Shown piece by piece: positions 9,440 through 17,713 of a stretch of DNA of 64,000 nt. The stretch is from NCBI GenBank assembly GCA_963708675.1, contig CAVPTO010000003.1, forward strand, positions 4,774,001-4,838,000, written 5' to 3'. Source of the stretch: DATAXP01 sp963708675. Its GTDB lineage: Bacteria > Planctomycetota > Planctomycetia > Pirellulales > PNKZ01. Position 1 is the stretch's first letter, and the number at the start of each line of letters is the position of its first letter. Both the position numbers and the translations under genes were made by a program. The notes below the pieces were generated by a model. It made no database searches. It worked only from the letters and a program-made list of their open reading frames with translations, and was not told the origin of the DNA.

Positions 9440-10642
9440 TCAGCGTTGGAAGATCGGCAGATAATTGTTCGGCATCTGCAACACGATGCAGGCCATCGCC
9501 GTGCCGTACTCGGGGCAGATTGAATCCATCCACGAGCCGTCGTCACGCTGCCGGACGATCAGTTCATCGCGAATGGCTGGATACCATCGCACCCAATGAT
9601 CGCCGCCGGCATGCCACATCGCTTGGACCGCGTAGTAGTGGCCATAGAAGTAATGGCTCTCGCGATTGAACACGCCGCCGCGCGGAATGCTTTCCATGAG
9701 ATACTTCAGCCCCTTGTCGATCTCGGGGCCTTCGTAGATGCCGGCGCTGTACAACGCGACGACGCCGGCGGCCGAACGCGGGAACGCGCTTTGACCACCT
9801 TGGATCATGTACATAAAGCCGCCGTCGGCGTTCTGGCTTCGCTTAACGTACTGGACACACTTATCAATCGTGTCGTGCGAGACAAAGATGCCTGCATTGC
9901 GTGCCGCCCGAAGCGCCATGACCTGGCAGATGGTAACCGAGATATCGGCATCGCGGCGCACGGGCTGATACCGCCATCCGCCGTCGGCGTTCTGCGTGTT
10001 TTCGATCAGCGCGACGGCCTTGGCCAACTTCTCGCGGACGTCGGTGCGTTGCGTCATGCCGTAAGCTTCCGCCAGGAACAGCGTCGCGAAGCCGTGCCCG
10101 TACATCGGCCCGTGACTGCCCGAGCCTGCGACGTTGATGAATCCACTTTCTTGCGTGTTCTCGAGAATGTATTCGACGCAGCGTTCGACGTTCGCCCCGT
10201 AAGGCCCGCGACCCGGCGTGCTGCCGCCTGCCATGAACGCCATACCCGCCAGTCCACACACGGCCACGTCGCGCGCGAACCCGCCGCTACCGAACGAACC
10301 GTCGTCGTGCTGTTGCGCTGCCAGCAACGTCAACCCGCGACCACTCGCGCGATCGGCTTCGGGAGTGACGAGTTCGACCGCCGTGCGCTCGGGGTCGTCC
10401 TGCACCGCGGCGGGCGCCGGAGCGACGGTGAGTAATACGGCGATAAATAGGGGCGCGGCGCCAACCCAACCCTTCTCCCTTCGGGAGAAGGTGGCCGAAG
10501 GCCGGATGAGGGAGCGCCGCCCAGGTGAAGGTTCACAACAAGCGCAATGTCGCACGCGATTGAACCCGCCCTCACCCGGCTCGCTGCGCTCGCCACCCTC
10601 TCCCGAAGGGAGAGGGGTTCCTATTGTGACGACTCCGTTCAC
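9440..10642 (-). CDS. Exported prenyltransferase/squalene-cyclase-repeat protein
   Basis: A 400-residue protein whose mature part is a run of alpha/alpha repeats of the terpene cyclase/prenyltransferase type (QHDDGSFGSGGF, NTQNADGGWRYQ, RSQNADGGFMYM, RQRDDGSWMD). A hydrophobic segment (LFIAVLLTVAPAPAA) acts as signal peptide. The catalytic DxDD motif of squalene-hopene cyclase is not seen, so a binding role is more likely than cyclisation. The GTG start overlaps the stop of the upstream gene (GTGA). The first 60 or so codons are made of the palindromic repeat at 10468-10619, and no later start lies before the signal peptide, so the repeat appears to be translated. Confidence 0.85.
   Translation of the reverse strand: MNGVVTIGTPLPSGEGGERSEPGEGGFNRVRHCACCEPSPGRRSLIRPSATFSRREKGWVGAAPLFIAVLLTVAPAPAAVQDDPERTAVELVTPEADRASGRGLTLLAAQQHDDGSFGSGGFARDVAVCGLAGMAFMAGGSTPGRGPYGANVERCVEYILENTQESGFINVAGSGSHGPMYGHGFATLFLAEAYGMTQRTDVREKLAKAVALIENTQNADGGWRYQPVRRDADISVTICQVMALRAARNAGIFVSHDTIDKCVQYVKRSQNADGGFMYMIQGGQSAFPRSAAGVVALYSAGIYEGPEIDKGLKYLMESIPRGGVFNRESHYFYGHYYAVQAMWHAGGDHWVRWYPAIRDELIVRQRDDGSWMDSICPEYGTAMACIVLQMPNNYLPIFQR
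10468..10619. repeat. Palindromic intergenic repeat, family A, copy 1
   Basis: Two arms, one carrying CCCTTCTCCCTTCGGGAGAA followed by a GGCCGAAGGCC hairpin, the other CACCCGGCTCGCTGCGCTCG followed by CTCTCCCGAAGGGAGAG. They flank a variable core. Unlike other copies it lies inside the 5' coding region of the prenyltransferase-repeat gene. Confidence 0.9.
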
Positions 10643-11508
10643 GGGGCGCTCCCGTTGCGTTGCTTCTCAGCCAGCGCCTTGAAGTATTCCTCGATGAGCA
10701 ACTCGTACTTGGGAATGAACTTCTCCACCGACGATTGCATCATCTCTTGTCGCAGCCGCGGAGGCAGCTCGCCCCAAATGTCCTTGAGCATTTCGCGCAT
10801 CCGGGCCATGTCGGGCTTCTCGGTTTCGCGCTTCACGACCTTGCCCGAGCTGTCACGCGCCGGATCGGATGACGGTTTTTCGCGTGCCGGGCCGCCGGGC
10901 TTCATCTGCGGTTGCGACTGCGGACGTTGATCGGCCGTTTTTTGTTGCTGCTGTTTCTGATTCTTCGAAGAAGACGACGAGGACGACTGTTGTTGCTGCT
11001 GTTGTTGTTCGAGCTCATCGATCAACGCTTCGAGCTTGCGGACGATTTGCGTTTGCAGATCCTGCGTCTTGGCGTCGCCTTTGGCCTCGCGCATGAGTCG
11101 TTCCGCCTCGCGCATTTTGCGGTTGAGCGAGACGAGCGGATTGTCACCATCGGCTTCCGCCGTGTCGCTGGCTGCCGGACCGCTTTCGTCGCCAAGTCCC
11201 TTGAGCAACTCGTCGTCGAGCGAATCACGGGTCGCCGGCTTGGCGGGTTCGGTGGTCGTCGAATTCTTTTCAGTCGATTTCGTTTCAGCAGGTTTCGTTT
11301 CGCTCGACTTCTTCGCCGGCGATGCTTCTTTGGGGCCCTTCGTCGCGGGTTTGGCAGGCTTGATCTCGTCGGCCGGATCAGGACCGAGTCCTTGCAGCAG
11401 TTCGTCATCAAGCGACGGTTGCTTCGCGGGCGCCGGATCGGCCATCGCCGTCACGCCATGCATCAAAACGATCACAAAGGCATAGAATGTGATGTGTTTT
11501 GCCATCAT
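10639..11508 (-). CDS. Secreted Gln/Ser-rich coiled-coil protein
   Basis: A 289-residue protein with a signal peptide and a low-complexity body. The motif SLDDELLxGLG occurs twice (about residues 32 and 95), separated by a Lys/Thr/Pro-rich linker. A helix NRKMREAERLMREAK is followed by a tract of eight glutamines, seven serines and a further glutamine run. The C-terminus (IWGELPPRLRQEMM, ending in KYELLIEEYFKALAEKQ) looks like the conserved functional end. It overlaps the upstream DUF4175 gene by four bases (ATGA). Proteins of this kind often follow DUF4175 genes in planctomycete MoxR clusters; the function is unknown and a structural or binding role is inference. Confidence 0.8.
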   Translation of the reverse strand: MMAKHITFYAFVIVLMHGVTAMADPAPAKQPSLDDELLQGLGPDPADEIKPAKPATKGPKEASPAKKSSETKPAETKSTEKNSTTTEPAKPATRDSLDDELLKGLGDESGPAASDTAEADGDNPLVSLNRKMREAERLMREAKGDAKTQDLQTQIVRKLEALIDELEQQQQQQQSSSSSSSKNQKQQQQKTADQRPQSQPQMKPGGPAREKPSSDPARDSSGKVVKRETEKPDMARMREMLKDIWGELPPRLRQEMMQSSVEKFIPKYELLIEEYFKALAEKQRNGSAP

Positions 11509-14500
11509 TCCGGCTCCGGAAGCTTGGTGTCGCGACTACGCCCGGCATCGGGGTCGAGCAGCTTCTTGAACTCCGCGTCGTCCTTACGCGAGTCGTCCTT
11601 CGGCTTGCTGAGTTCCAACAACAAGTCGGCCAGGTCGGCTTGCTGCCCGCTCAAGTCAGCGTATTCCTCTTGTTCAGCGGGCGTCAAGTCGCGGCCCTTC
11701 GTCCCATCGAACAACTGGCGCACGCGATCGTTGATCGACTCTTGCAAGAGCTTGATCAAGCGTAGCTCAGCGACACCGGCCGAGGGTTCGTTTTGTCCTT
11801 GCTCGCCTCCCTGCCCACCTTGGTCGCCGCCGGCCTGCTGTTTCTGTTCCTTCTGCTTCTTGTTGCCGCGTTCGAAGGCCTTGAGCATCTGTGCGAGGCG
11901 TTCGATCGCTTGCTGTTGGCGACTCTGTGTGATGTTGCCGGTGTCGCGATCGTCAAGGCGCTCGGCGGCCTGAGTCATCGTGCGCGCGGCGGCTTTGAGC
12001 GCTAGCTCGAACGCTCCGCCAGCCTTCGACAACTTGCCCGCGAGCGCCTCGACATCACCCGACAAACTACGCTGACCTTGCGCCACATCGCGAAGGCTGA
12101 GCAACTGCGCACGTCGCAGACCGCCGGTGTCGCGAGCGAGTTGATCGTAGTGCTTCGTCTCGGTGAGCAGCTTTTCTTGTTGTTGACGAAGGCCGTTCAG
12201 CGTGTCTTCCATCCGCGCCAACTGCTCTTGAGCCAGGTCGGCTTCGGCTTTCTTGCGTTGCTCGGCAAGCTGTTGCTGTGCGTCTTGCAGGTCCTGCTCC
12301 GCGGCTTCGGCCTGTTCGGCGGCTCCGGCGGCGTCGCCTTGTTCGCCGGCTTCGGCCGCAGAACCCGCCTTGCCACCTGCGCGGTCGGCAGTGCGACCGG
12401 CTTGATCGGCCTGCAATCGTTTCAGCGAGCGGGCGAATCGCTGGATTTCTTCTTCGAGTTGCTTCTGCTGCTTCGTCAGGCGTTCGAGCTCGCGTTTCTT
12501 CTCCGCGTCGTCGGGCTTCTTGGCAACGTCCTGTAACTTCTTCTTGAGCCCCTCTTGTTCCTTCTGCAACTTGTCGAGTTGCTGTTCGGCATCGCGAAGT
12601 TTCTTTACCAGTCGCCCGAGTTCGCGCTCACGTTTGTTCGACAAGATGTCGAGCAACTCGTCGAGCGTGCGCATCGACTGTTGCTGTGCTTTCGCGGCTT
12701 GGCCAAGCTGATTCTGTTCGAGCTCGCGACCGGCTTCACGCATCTGACCGCCGAGCGTTTTCTCGCGCGCGGCGTGCAATGCGTCGGCGATCGTGTCGGC
12801 CGCCAAGGGGTCGGTCTCGCGCAGCTCTTTGGCCATCTCCTCCATGCGCTGCTGGATTTTCTCGAAGTTGCGGGCCAAGTCGGACTGCCGCGAGCCGAGC
12901 TTCCGCAGATCGGCCTGCTGCTGCGGCTTCAGATCTTTCACATCTTGCGTGAGTGTGCGATTGCCCTGCTCGGCCGTGTCGCGCGCGAGTTCTTCTTGGT
13001 CGCGGCGTAGCTGTCCGATGTCGCGATGAAAGCGGCGATAGTTGTCCCACTCGGTCAGGCTGCTCAGCAACTGTTCGAGCGATTGAATCGTGGCGTCCTG
13101 ATGCTTGCCGGCCTCGGCCAACGACGGCGCGGCATCCGGTCCGGCGGGCTTCTCCGTTGCTTGCTGGTCGGGAGTCGATGGTCCTTCGACAGTCGAGGGC
13201 TTTTCGGGAGCGCTCTTCGCCGCATCTTGAGCGGTCTTGAGCGCCGCGGTGAGATCGCGCGCGACGACGGGCAAATGTTCACGGCCGACGCGTTCGAGCT
13301 CGTCCATCACCTCGGTCAGGCGGCGCTCGACGTCGCTGCTGTCGACTTTGTTGTTCTTGAGCTCGCTGAGAAGCGAAGAAATCTGCGCGGGCACCCCTTC
13401 GTTGCGATGTCCGAGCCCGCGCTCGACTTGCCGCTGCGTCAGCTCAGCCTGCTGCAGATGATCGATATCTTGCTTGCTCAACTTGCCAACTTGGTCGAGC
13501 TGGATTTCGAGGCCCGATACTTGGGCCCGCGATTGTTGTTCGAGCTTGAGTAGCCGCGACAGCTCGGTGAGGATCGCGCCTTGCCTTTCGGTCAGGCGAT
13601 CCTGAAGTTCGTCGCGCGTAATGATCGACAGACGCCGCGGATGGCTCTTCGTTTCTACCGGTCGATAGTCGGCGACCAACGCGTACGCGGTGATTCGTGC
13701 GCCGGGTTTCAGGCCCAGCGGCGCCAGATCCCAGCGATGCTCGAGTGTACGCGATTCACCGCGACCGTTTTCGATGCCCTCGGCCGGCGGCTCGACGACT
13801 TCGGGACCTTGATACAGCGGCAGCTTCTGCTCGGGCTGCTCCGATTCGTCGCTGCGAGAGAAATTCAGATCGACGCGCTGGATGGCGAGGTCATCTTTCG
13901 CGAGCACTCGCACGGGCACCACGGCGTCGGCAGTCACGTAAATGTCGGCGGCCGGTTCCTCGAACGACACGGTCGGGGCACGATCTTCGACGGCACGCAC
14001 CTCGTAGCGAATGTCACGCGGGCCATGAAAACCTTCGCGATCGACCAGATCGAACGTGAAGAATCCGGATTTGCGAACGACGAAGCCCGGCTCCGCATCG
14101 GCGGAAATCGTGAACGCCAGTCCGTCGGCAGCAACGGTCGCGGCGATGTCGGGCTCGCCTTCGATGTGCAGCACGGCCTCGGCAATCGGCTTGTTCGTGC
14201 GTCCAGCCAAAGCGACGCGCGTGCCGATGATCGCACGCACGTGAGCTTCGCTGGCCGTGGGAGGCCAACCCGTGTAGGCCGGGTAGTGCAGCGTCGCTTC
14301 GAGCTGCTCGACCACCGGCGGCTCGACGACTTCCAAGTCGTACCAAGGCATCGAGTCGTCGTCGCCGCCTTCGGCACGGTACTTGAACGGACGGCTGACG
14401 CCTTCAATGTTCGCGACCATCACGCCACGCGCGGGACGCATCGGCTCGACACGCTCGGGGGTCGAGGCGGGATCGCCTTCGTAGCGAAAATGAATGCGGA

Positions 14501-15173
14501 CTTCCGCGGGTAAGCGAGCGCCGTTGACGTCGGACACTTCGACTTCAAACGGTTCACCGACCGCGAGACGACTATCGGGGTTGGCGATGACGAGGTTGTT
14601 CATCTTCGGCCAGGCGGCATTGCCCAACGGAGCGGACAACCGAAGCAGCGCGGTGGCAAATGCCTGCGGCGACCAGAGCGCAGCGGCGACGAATACCGCG
14701 ATGGCGGCGACCGCCGCGACGACCGCACGCACCGTGGGACGAACGTCGACAACTTCGCTAACATCGACGTGGCCGATCTCCGCGGCGGTTTGATGAATCA
14801 CCTCGCGACGCAGCATCGCCGAACCGGCTTCCGGATCGTCCGAGCGTTGGTGGAGAAACTGCACGGTGCTGGCCAGCTGATCGGAAAACTCGGGGAAGCG
14901 TTCTTCAACGCGGAGCGCCAAGGTGACGTCGCTGAAACGCGTCACGATCGCCGGCCACAGCAGTCGGTACGCCAGCAGCGCGCCGGTGGTGACGACGGCC
15001 AGCGTGCACATGATGCGGATACCGCGATCTTCGAAATGCACCAAGAAATCGAGCGTCGACAACACGGCAACGACCGTCAGCACCGCCGCCAACATCCACG
15101 CCAGCGCGTGCAGCACCAGCAGGCCGCGAACGCGGCGACGCACGGTGTGGAGTTGTCGGAGTAACGGGTGCAT
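11505..15173 (-). CDS. Giant membrane-anchored coiled-coil protein (DUF4175-like)
   Basis: A 1222-residue protein beginning MHPLLRQLHTVRRRVRGL with two membrane helices near residues 20-70 and a third near 155-175. A periplasmic beta-rich region of about 350 residues follows (ANPDSRLAVGEPFEVEVSDV, IRYEVRAVEDRAPTVSFEEP). The last half is a long coiled coil rich in Gln, Glu, Lys and Arg (for example LRDAEQQLDKLQKEQEGLKK). The layout fits the DUF4175 family. The start at 15173 avoids a family A repeat that the open frame would otherwise include. It is the structural core of the MoxR/VWA block, and its 3' end overlaps the next gene by four bases. A cell-envelope scaffold role is inference. Confidence 0.85.
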   Translation of the reverse strand: MHPLLRQLHTVRRRVRGLLVLHALAWMLAAVLTVVAVLSTLDFLVHFEDRGIRIMCTLAVVTTGALLAYRLLWPAIVTRFSDVTLALRVEERFPEFSDQLASTVQFLHQRSDDPEAGSAMLRREVIHQTAAEIGHVDVSEVVDVRPTVRAVVAAVAAIAVFVAAALWSPQAFATALLRLSAPLGNAAWPKMNNLVIANPDSRLAVGEPFEVEVSDVNGARLPAEVRIHFRYEGDPASTPERVEPMRPARGVMVANIEGVSRPFKYRAEGGDDDSMPWYDLEVVEPPVVEQLEATLHYPAYTGWPPTASEAHVRAIIGTRVALAGRTNKPIAEAVLHIEGEPDIAATVAADGLAFTISADAEPGFVVRKSGFFTFDLVDREGFHGPRDIRYEVRAVEDRAPTVSFEEPAADIYVTADAVVPVRVLAKDDLAIQRVDLNFSRSDESEQPEQKLPLYQGPEVVEPPAEGIENGRGESRTLEHRWDLAPLGLKPGARITAYALVADYRPVETKSHPRRLSIITRDELQDRLTERQGAILTELSRLLKLEQQSRAQVSGLEIQLDQVGKLSKQDIDHLQQAELTQRQVERGLGHRNEGVPAQISSLLSELKNNKVDSSDVERRLTEVMDELERVGREHLPVVARDLTAALKTAQDAAKSAPEKPSTVEGPSTPDQQATEKPAGPDAAPSLAEAGKHQDATIQSLEQLLSSLTEWDNYRRFHRDIGQLRRDQEELARDTAEQGNRTLTQDVKDLKPQQQADLRKLGSRQSDLARNFEKIQQRMEEMAKELRETDPLAADTIADALHAAREKTLGGQMREAGRELEQNQLGQAAKAQQQSMRTLDELLDILSNKRERELGRLVKKLRDAEQQLDKLQKEQEGLKKKLQDVAKKPDDAEKKRELERLTKQQKQLEEEIQRFARSLKRLQADQAGRTADRAGGKAGSAAEAGEQGDAAGAAEQAEAAEQDLQDAQQQLAEQRKKAEADLAQEQLARMEDTLNGLRQQQEKLLTETKHYDQLARDTGGLRRAQLLSLRDVAQGQRSLSGDVEALAGKLSKAGGAFELALKAAARTMTQAAERLDDRDTGNITQSRQQQAIERLAQMLKAFERGNKKQKEQKQQAGGDQGGQGGEQGQNEPSAGVAELRLIKLLQESINDRVRQLFDGTKGRDLTPAEQEEYADLSGQQADLADLLLELSKPKDDSRKDDAEFKKLLDPDAGRSRDTKLPEPE

Positions 15174-15201
15174 GAATTGACTCGACGGTCTTCGATATCC
15201 A

Positions 15202-15333
15202 AACCCTTCTCCCTTTGGGAGAAGGTGCCGCGAAGCGGCGGATGAGGGCGGGTTGAATCGGTAGGCGCTTACCAATTTAACCCGCCCTCACCCGGCGACT
15301 CCGTCGCCACCCTCTCCCAAAGGGAGAGGGGTT
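15202..15333. repeat. Palindromic intergenic repeat, family A, copy 2
   Basis: It has the same two-arm layout as copy 1, with CCCTTCTCCCTTTGGGAGAA at the left, CACCCGGCGACTCCGTCGCC at the right and CCCTCTCCCAAAGGGAGAGG closing it. It fills the gap between the DUF4175 start and the stop of the upstream VWA gene, so it is transcribed inside the operon. Confidence 0.9.
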
Positions 15334-15343
15334 CATGTTTGTC

Positions 15344-17713
15344 TTACAACATCCCCTTCATTTTTCGCAAAACCCATTCGCCGCTCAACACACAGACGAG
15401 CAGCATTAGCACCGACCAATGATTCCACAGCACTTTCGGCGGCAACGATTCGATCGGCACCTCCTGCCCTTGCGGCAGGTCGTTGGCGAGGCGATCGACG
15501 TCGGCCATCGTGTAGGCGTGTCCTTTGCTCTCGTCGGCGGCTCGCTTCAACTCGGCCAAATCCATTTGCACATGCTCGAACTCGCCGGGCGGCGGAACGA
15601 CGCGGAAATCGGCGGACGCGGCCTTTTCTTCGAGCGCCGGCGATGTGATCCAAGCATGGTATTTGCCGTCGGCTGGGCGGCTGAGCAATCCCTCGAACAC
15701 GCCGCGATGTGACGGATTGCGGGCGAGCGTGATGCGGCGATTCGGGTGCCCTTCGTGTTCGATCATCACGACGACGCCTTCGTCGTCGGTCGGCGCGAGG
15801 CGATCGTCGAGAAAGCGCACTCGCATGCGCACCGACTCGCCACGTCGGTATTCGCGACGATCGACCGAAAGCTCGGCCGTGCGTTCCTTGCCGAGCAGCT
15901 TCGAACGCGCGAGATAGCGAAGCGTTTGGACCCAGTAGCGCGCGAAGTACACATCGCCCACACGCCATCGCCATCGCCATGTTTCGTCGACATTGTGCAG
16001 CAGCACCTTGCCAGCGCCGACGTATTGCAAGGCGATGACCGGCAACGTGCGGTCGGCCAAGCGAGCTTCGGCCAGCACGCGAGCGGCGGGCTTGAGTGCC
16101 GGCGCTTCGAACAACCAAAACAGCCCCGGCAACTTCTGCCAGATCTCGATCGTCTCCTCAGGCGTGTTGCCCATTTGCATGTTTGGCATGGCGAGGCCCA
16201 ACTCGGTCGGCTCGATCGAGAACGGGCGGTCGGTGGTGATGCCGTTGTCCGGACTGCTGCCGGCCGTGAAGTCGATCGGAATCAGATTCGAGAGCGGCGT
16301 ATCGCGATAGGCCATTGGCGTGAAGTGTGGGCCGGCGACGAACACCAATCCGCCCCCCTTCTGCGTGACGAAGGCGTTGAGGTTGTCGATCGCCGAGACG
16401 TTGAAGTACGTCGGATCGACGTCGCCGAAAATGATGACGTCGTACTCGAACAACTCGTCGCGGCGCACAGGGAACACACGCAGCGCCGTGTTGTCGGTTT
16501 CCGCGTAATCGAGGTCGGCCTCTTGCAGCACGGTGCGTAGCGAGACGGTGCTGTCGCGCGCGAGCATCTGCTTGAGATAGCGGAATTCGTAGTTGGGATA
16601 CAACTGCACCAACAGCACGCGGATTTGCTCCTTGCGGACCGTGACGACGCGGTGCTGAGCGTTGTTGTCGGCGTGCACTTCCTCGGTGAGCGGGCGGACC
16701 TCGACGACGTATTCGTGTTGGCCGACCTTCGACGGTCGATACGGAATGCGAACTTTTTGCGGCTTGCCATCCGCGGCGATCGTCACGTCCGTTGCCGACA
16801 ACACCTCGGGCGAATCCTTCTCGCGAAGGATCACGTGCACCGTGCGACCCGCGAGCCCCGTGGCGGTGATCTTGCATTCGAAGTTGACAAAGTCGTCGAC
16901 GAACACCACTTCATCGACGAGCAGGTCATTGACTTCGAGATCGCGGACCGGGGTTTGACTGCCGAGCGCGACGGTGAACAACGGCACGCCTTTGCGACGC
17001 GCGTAGGTGGCGGCTTCGGTGATCGGCTGGCCTTCGGTGTTGATGCCGTCGGTGAGCAGCACGAGTGCCGTGGGGGGCGTGCCGCGCAGATCGTTCAGGA
17101 CGTTATGCACACCTTGACCAAGACGGCTCGCTTGCCCCTCGGCCGTGTGCGTGCGTAGCTCGCGCTCGAGGCCGTCGAGATCGCCGCTCAACGGGCGGGC
17201 AGTGTCGGAAACGAAGTACACCTTGAGGTTGTACTGGTCGTCGATCGAGTGCAGGAGTTTCGCCTTGTCGGCCAACAACACCGACTTGGCCTGATCGAGC
17301 CGGCTGGCGTCGGAAAGATCGGCAGACTTGAGATGCGTGTTGACGATCTCGCGCAACTTTTCGTCGTCATAACGATCGACGATGCCCATGCTCGCCGAGT
17401 CGTCGACCATAACGATGACATACGGCAAGCCCGTGCGCGATTGCGTGACGATGAACTGCGCGAGCATAAAGGCCACGATCGCCAGCGCCGTCAGCCGCAG
17501 AAAGATGAGCAGGCCACGTGTGAAGCTGCGCGCGCCGCCACGTTCGTGGACATAACAAACGGCGACGAGCGCGACGATGGCGACGGCAAGGATCACCGTC
17601 ACCCATGCCGGCAGATACCACGTCCCTTTCAGCGAGCGCTGAATGCCTTCGCCGGAGCCGAGCGGTTCGCTGCCAAGGAACCAGTCCACGATCGAGGAGA
17701 ATGACCCGTTCAT
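15344..17713 (-). CDS. Membrane VWA protein with glutamine amidotransferase-like domain
   Basis: A 789-residue protein. Two membrane helices at the N-terminus (WVTVILAVAIVALVAVCYV, and FLRLTALAIVAFMLAQFIV) precede a von Willebrand A domain with the MIDAS motif VDDSASMG and the strand VLLTDGINTEG. Next come an immunoglobulin-like region and a class I glutamine amidotransferase-like fold (GGGLVFVAGPHFTP); the last residues form a C-terminal membrane helix. This is the layout of the planctomycete partner of BatA proteins. The ATG at 17713 overlaps the stop of the upstream BatA-like gene (ATGA). It probably works with MoxR and DUF58 in metal-dependent assembly of an envelope complex; the client is unknown. 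Confidence 0.88.
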   Translation of the reverse strand: MNGSFSSIVDWFLGSEPLGSGEGIQRSLKGTWYLPAWVTVILAVAIVALVAVCYVHERGGARSFTRGLLIFLRLTALAIVAFMLAQFIVTQSRTGLPYVIVMVDDSASMGIVDRYDDEKLREIVNTHLKSADLSDASRLDQAKSVLLADKAKLLHSIDDQYNLKVYFVSDTARPLSGDLDGLERELRTHTAEGQASRLGQGVHNVLNDLRGTPPTALVLLTDGINTEGQPITEAATYARRKGVPLFTVALGSQTPVRDLEVNDLLVDEVVFVDDFVNFECKITATGLAGRTVHVILREKDSPEVLSATDVTIAADGKPQKVRIPYRPSKVGQHEYVVEVRPLTEEVHADNNAQHRVVTVRKEQIRVLLVQLYPNYEFRYLKQMLARDSTVSLRTVLQEADLDYAETDNTALRVFPVRRDELFEYDVIIFGDVDPTYFNVSAIDNLNAFVTQKGGGLVFVAGPHFTPMAYRDTPLSNLIPIDFTAGSSPDNGITTDRPFSIEPTELGLAMPNMQMGNTPEETIEIWQKLPGLFWLFEAPALKPAARVLAEARLADRTLPVIALQYVGAGKVLLHNVDETWRWRWRVGDVYFARYWVQTLRYLARSKLLGKERTAELSVDRREYRRGESVRMRVRFLDDRLAPTDDEGVVVMIEHEGHPNRRITLARNPSHRGVFEGLLSRPADGKYHAWITSPALEEKAASADFRVVPPPGEFEHVQMDLAELKRAADESKGHAYTMADVDRLANDLPQGQEVPIESLPPKVLWNHWSVLMLLVCVLSGEWVLRKMKGML

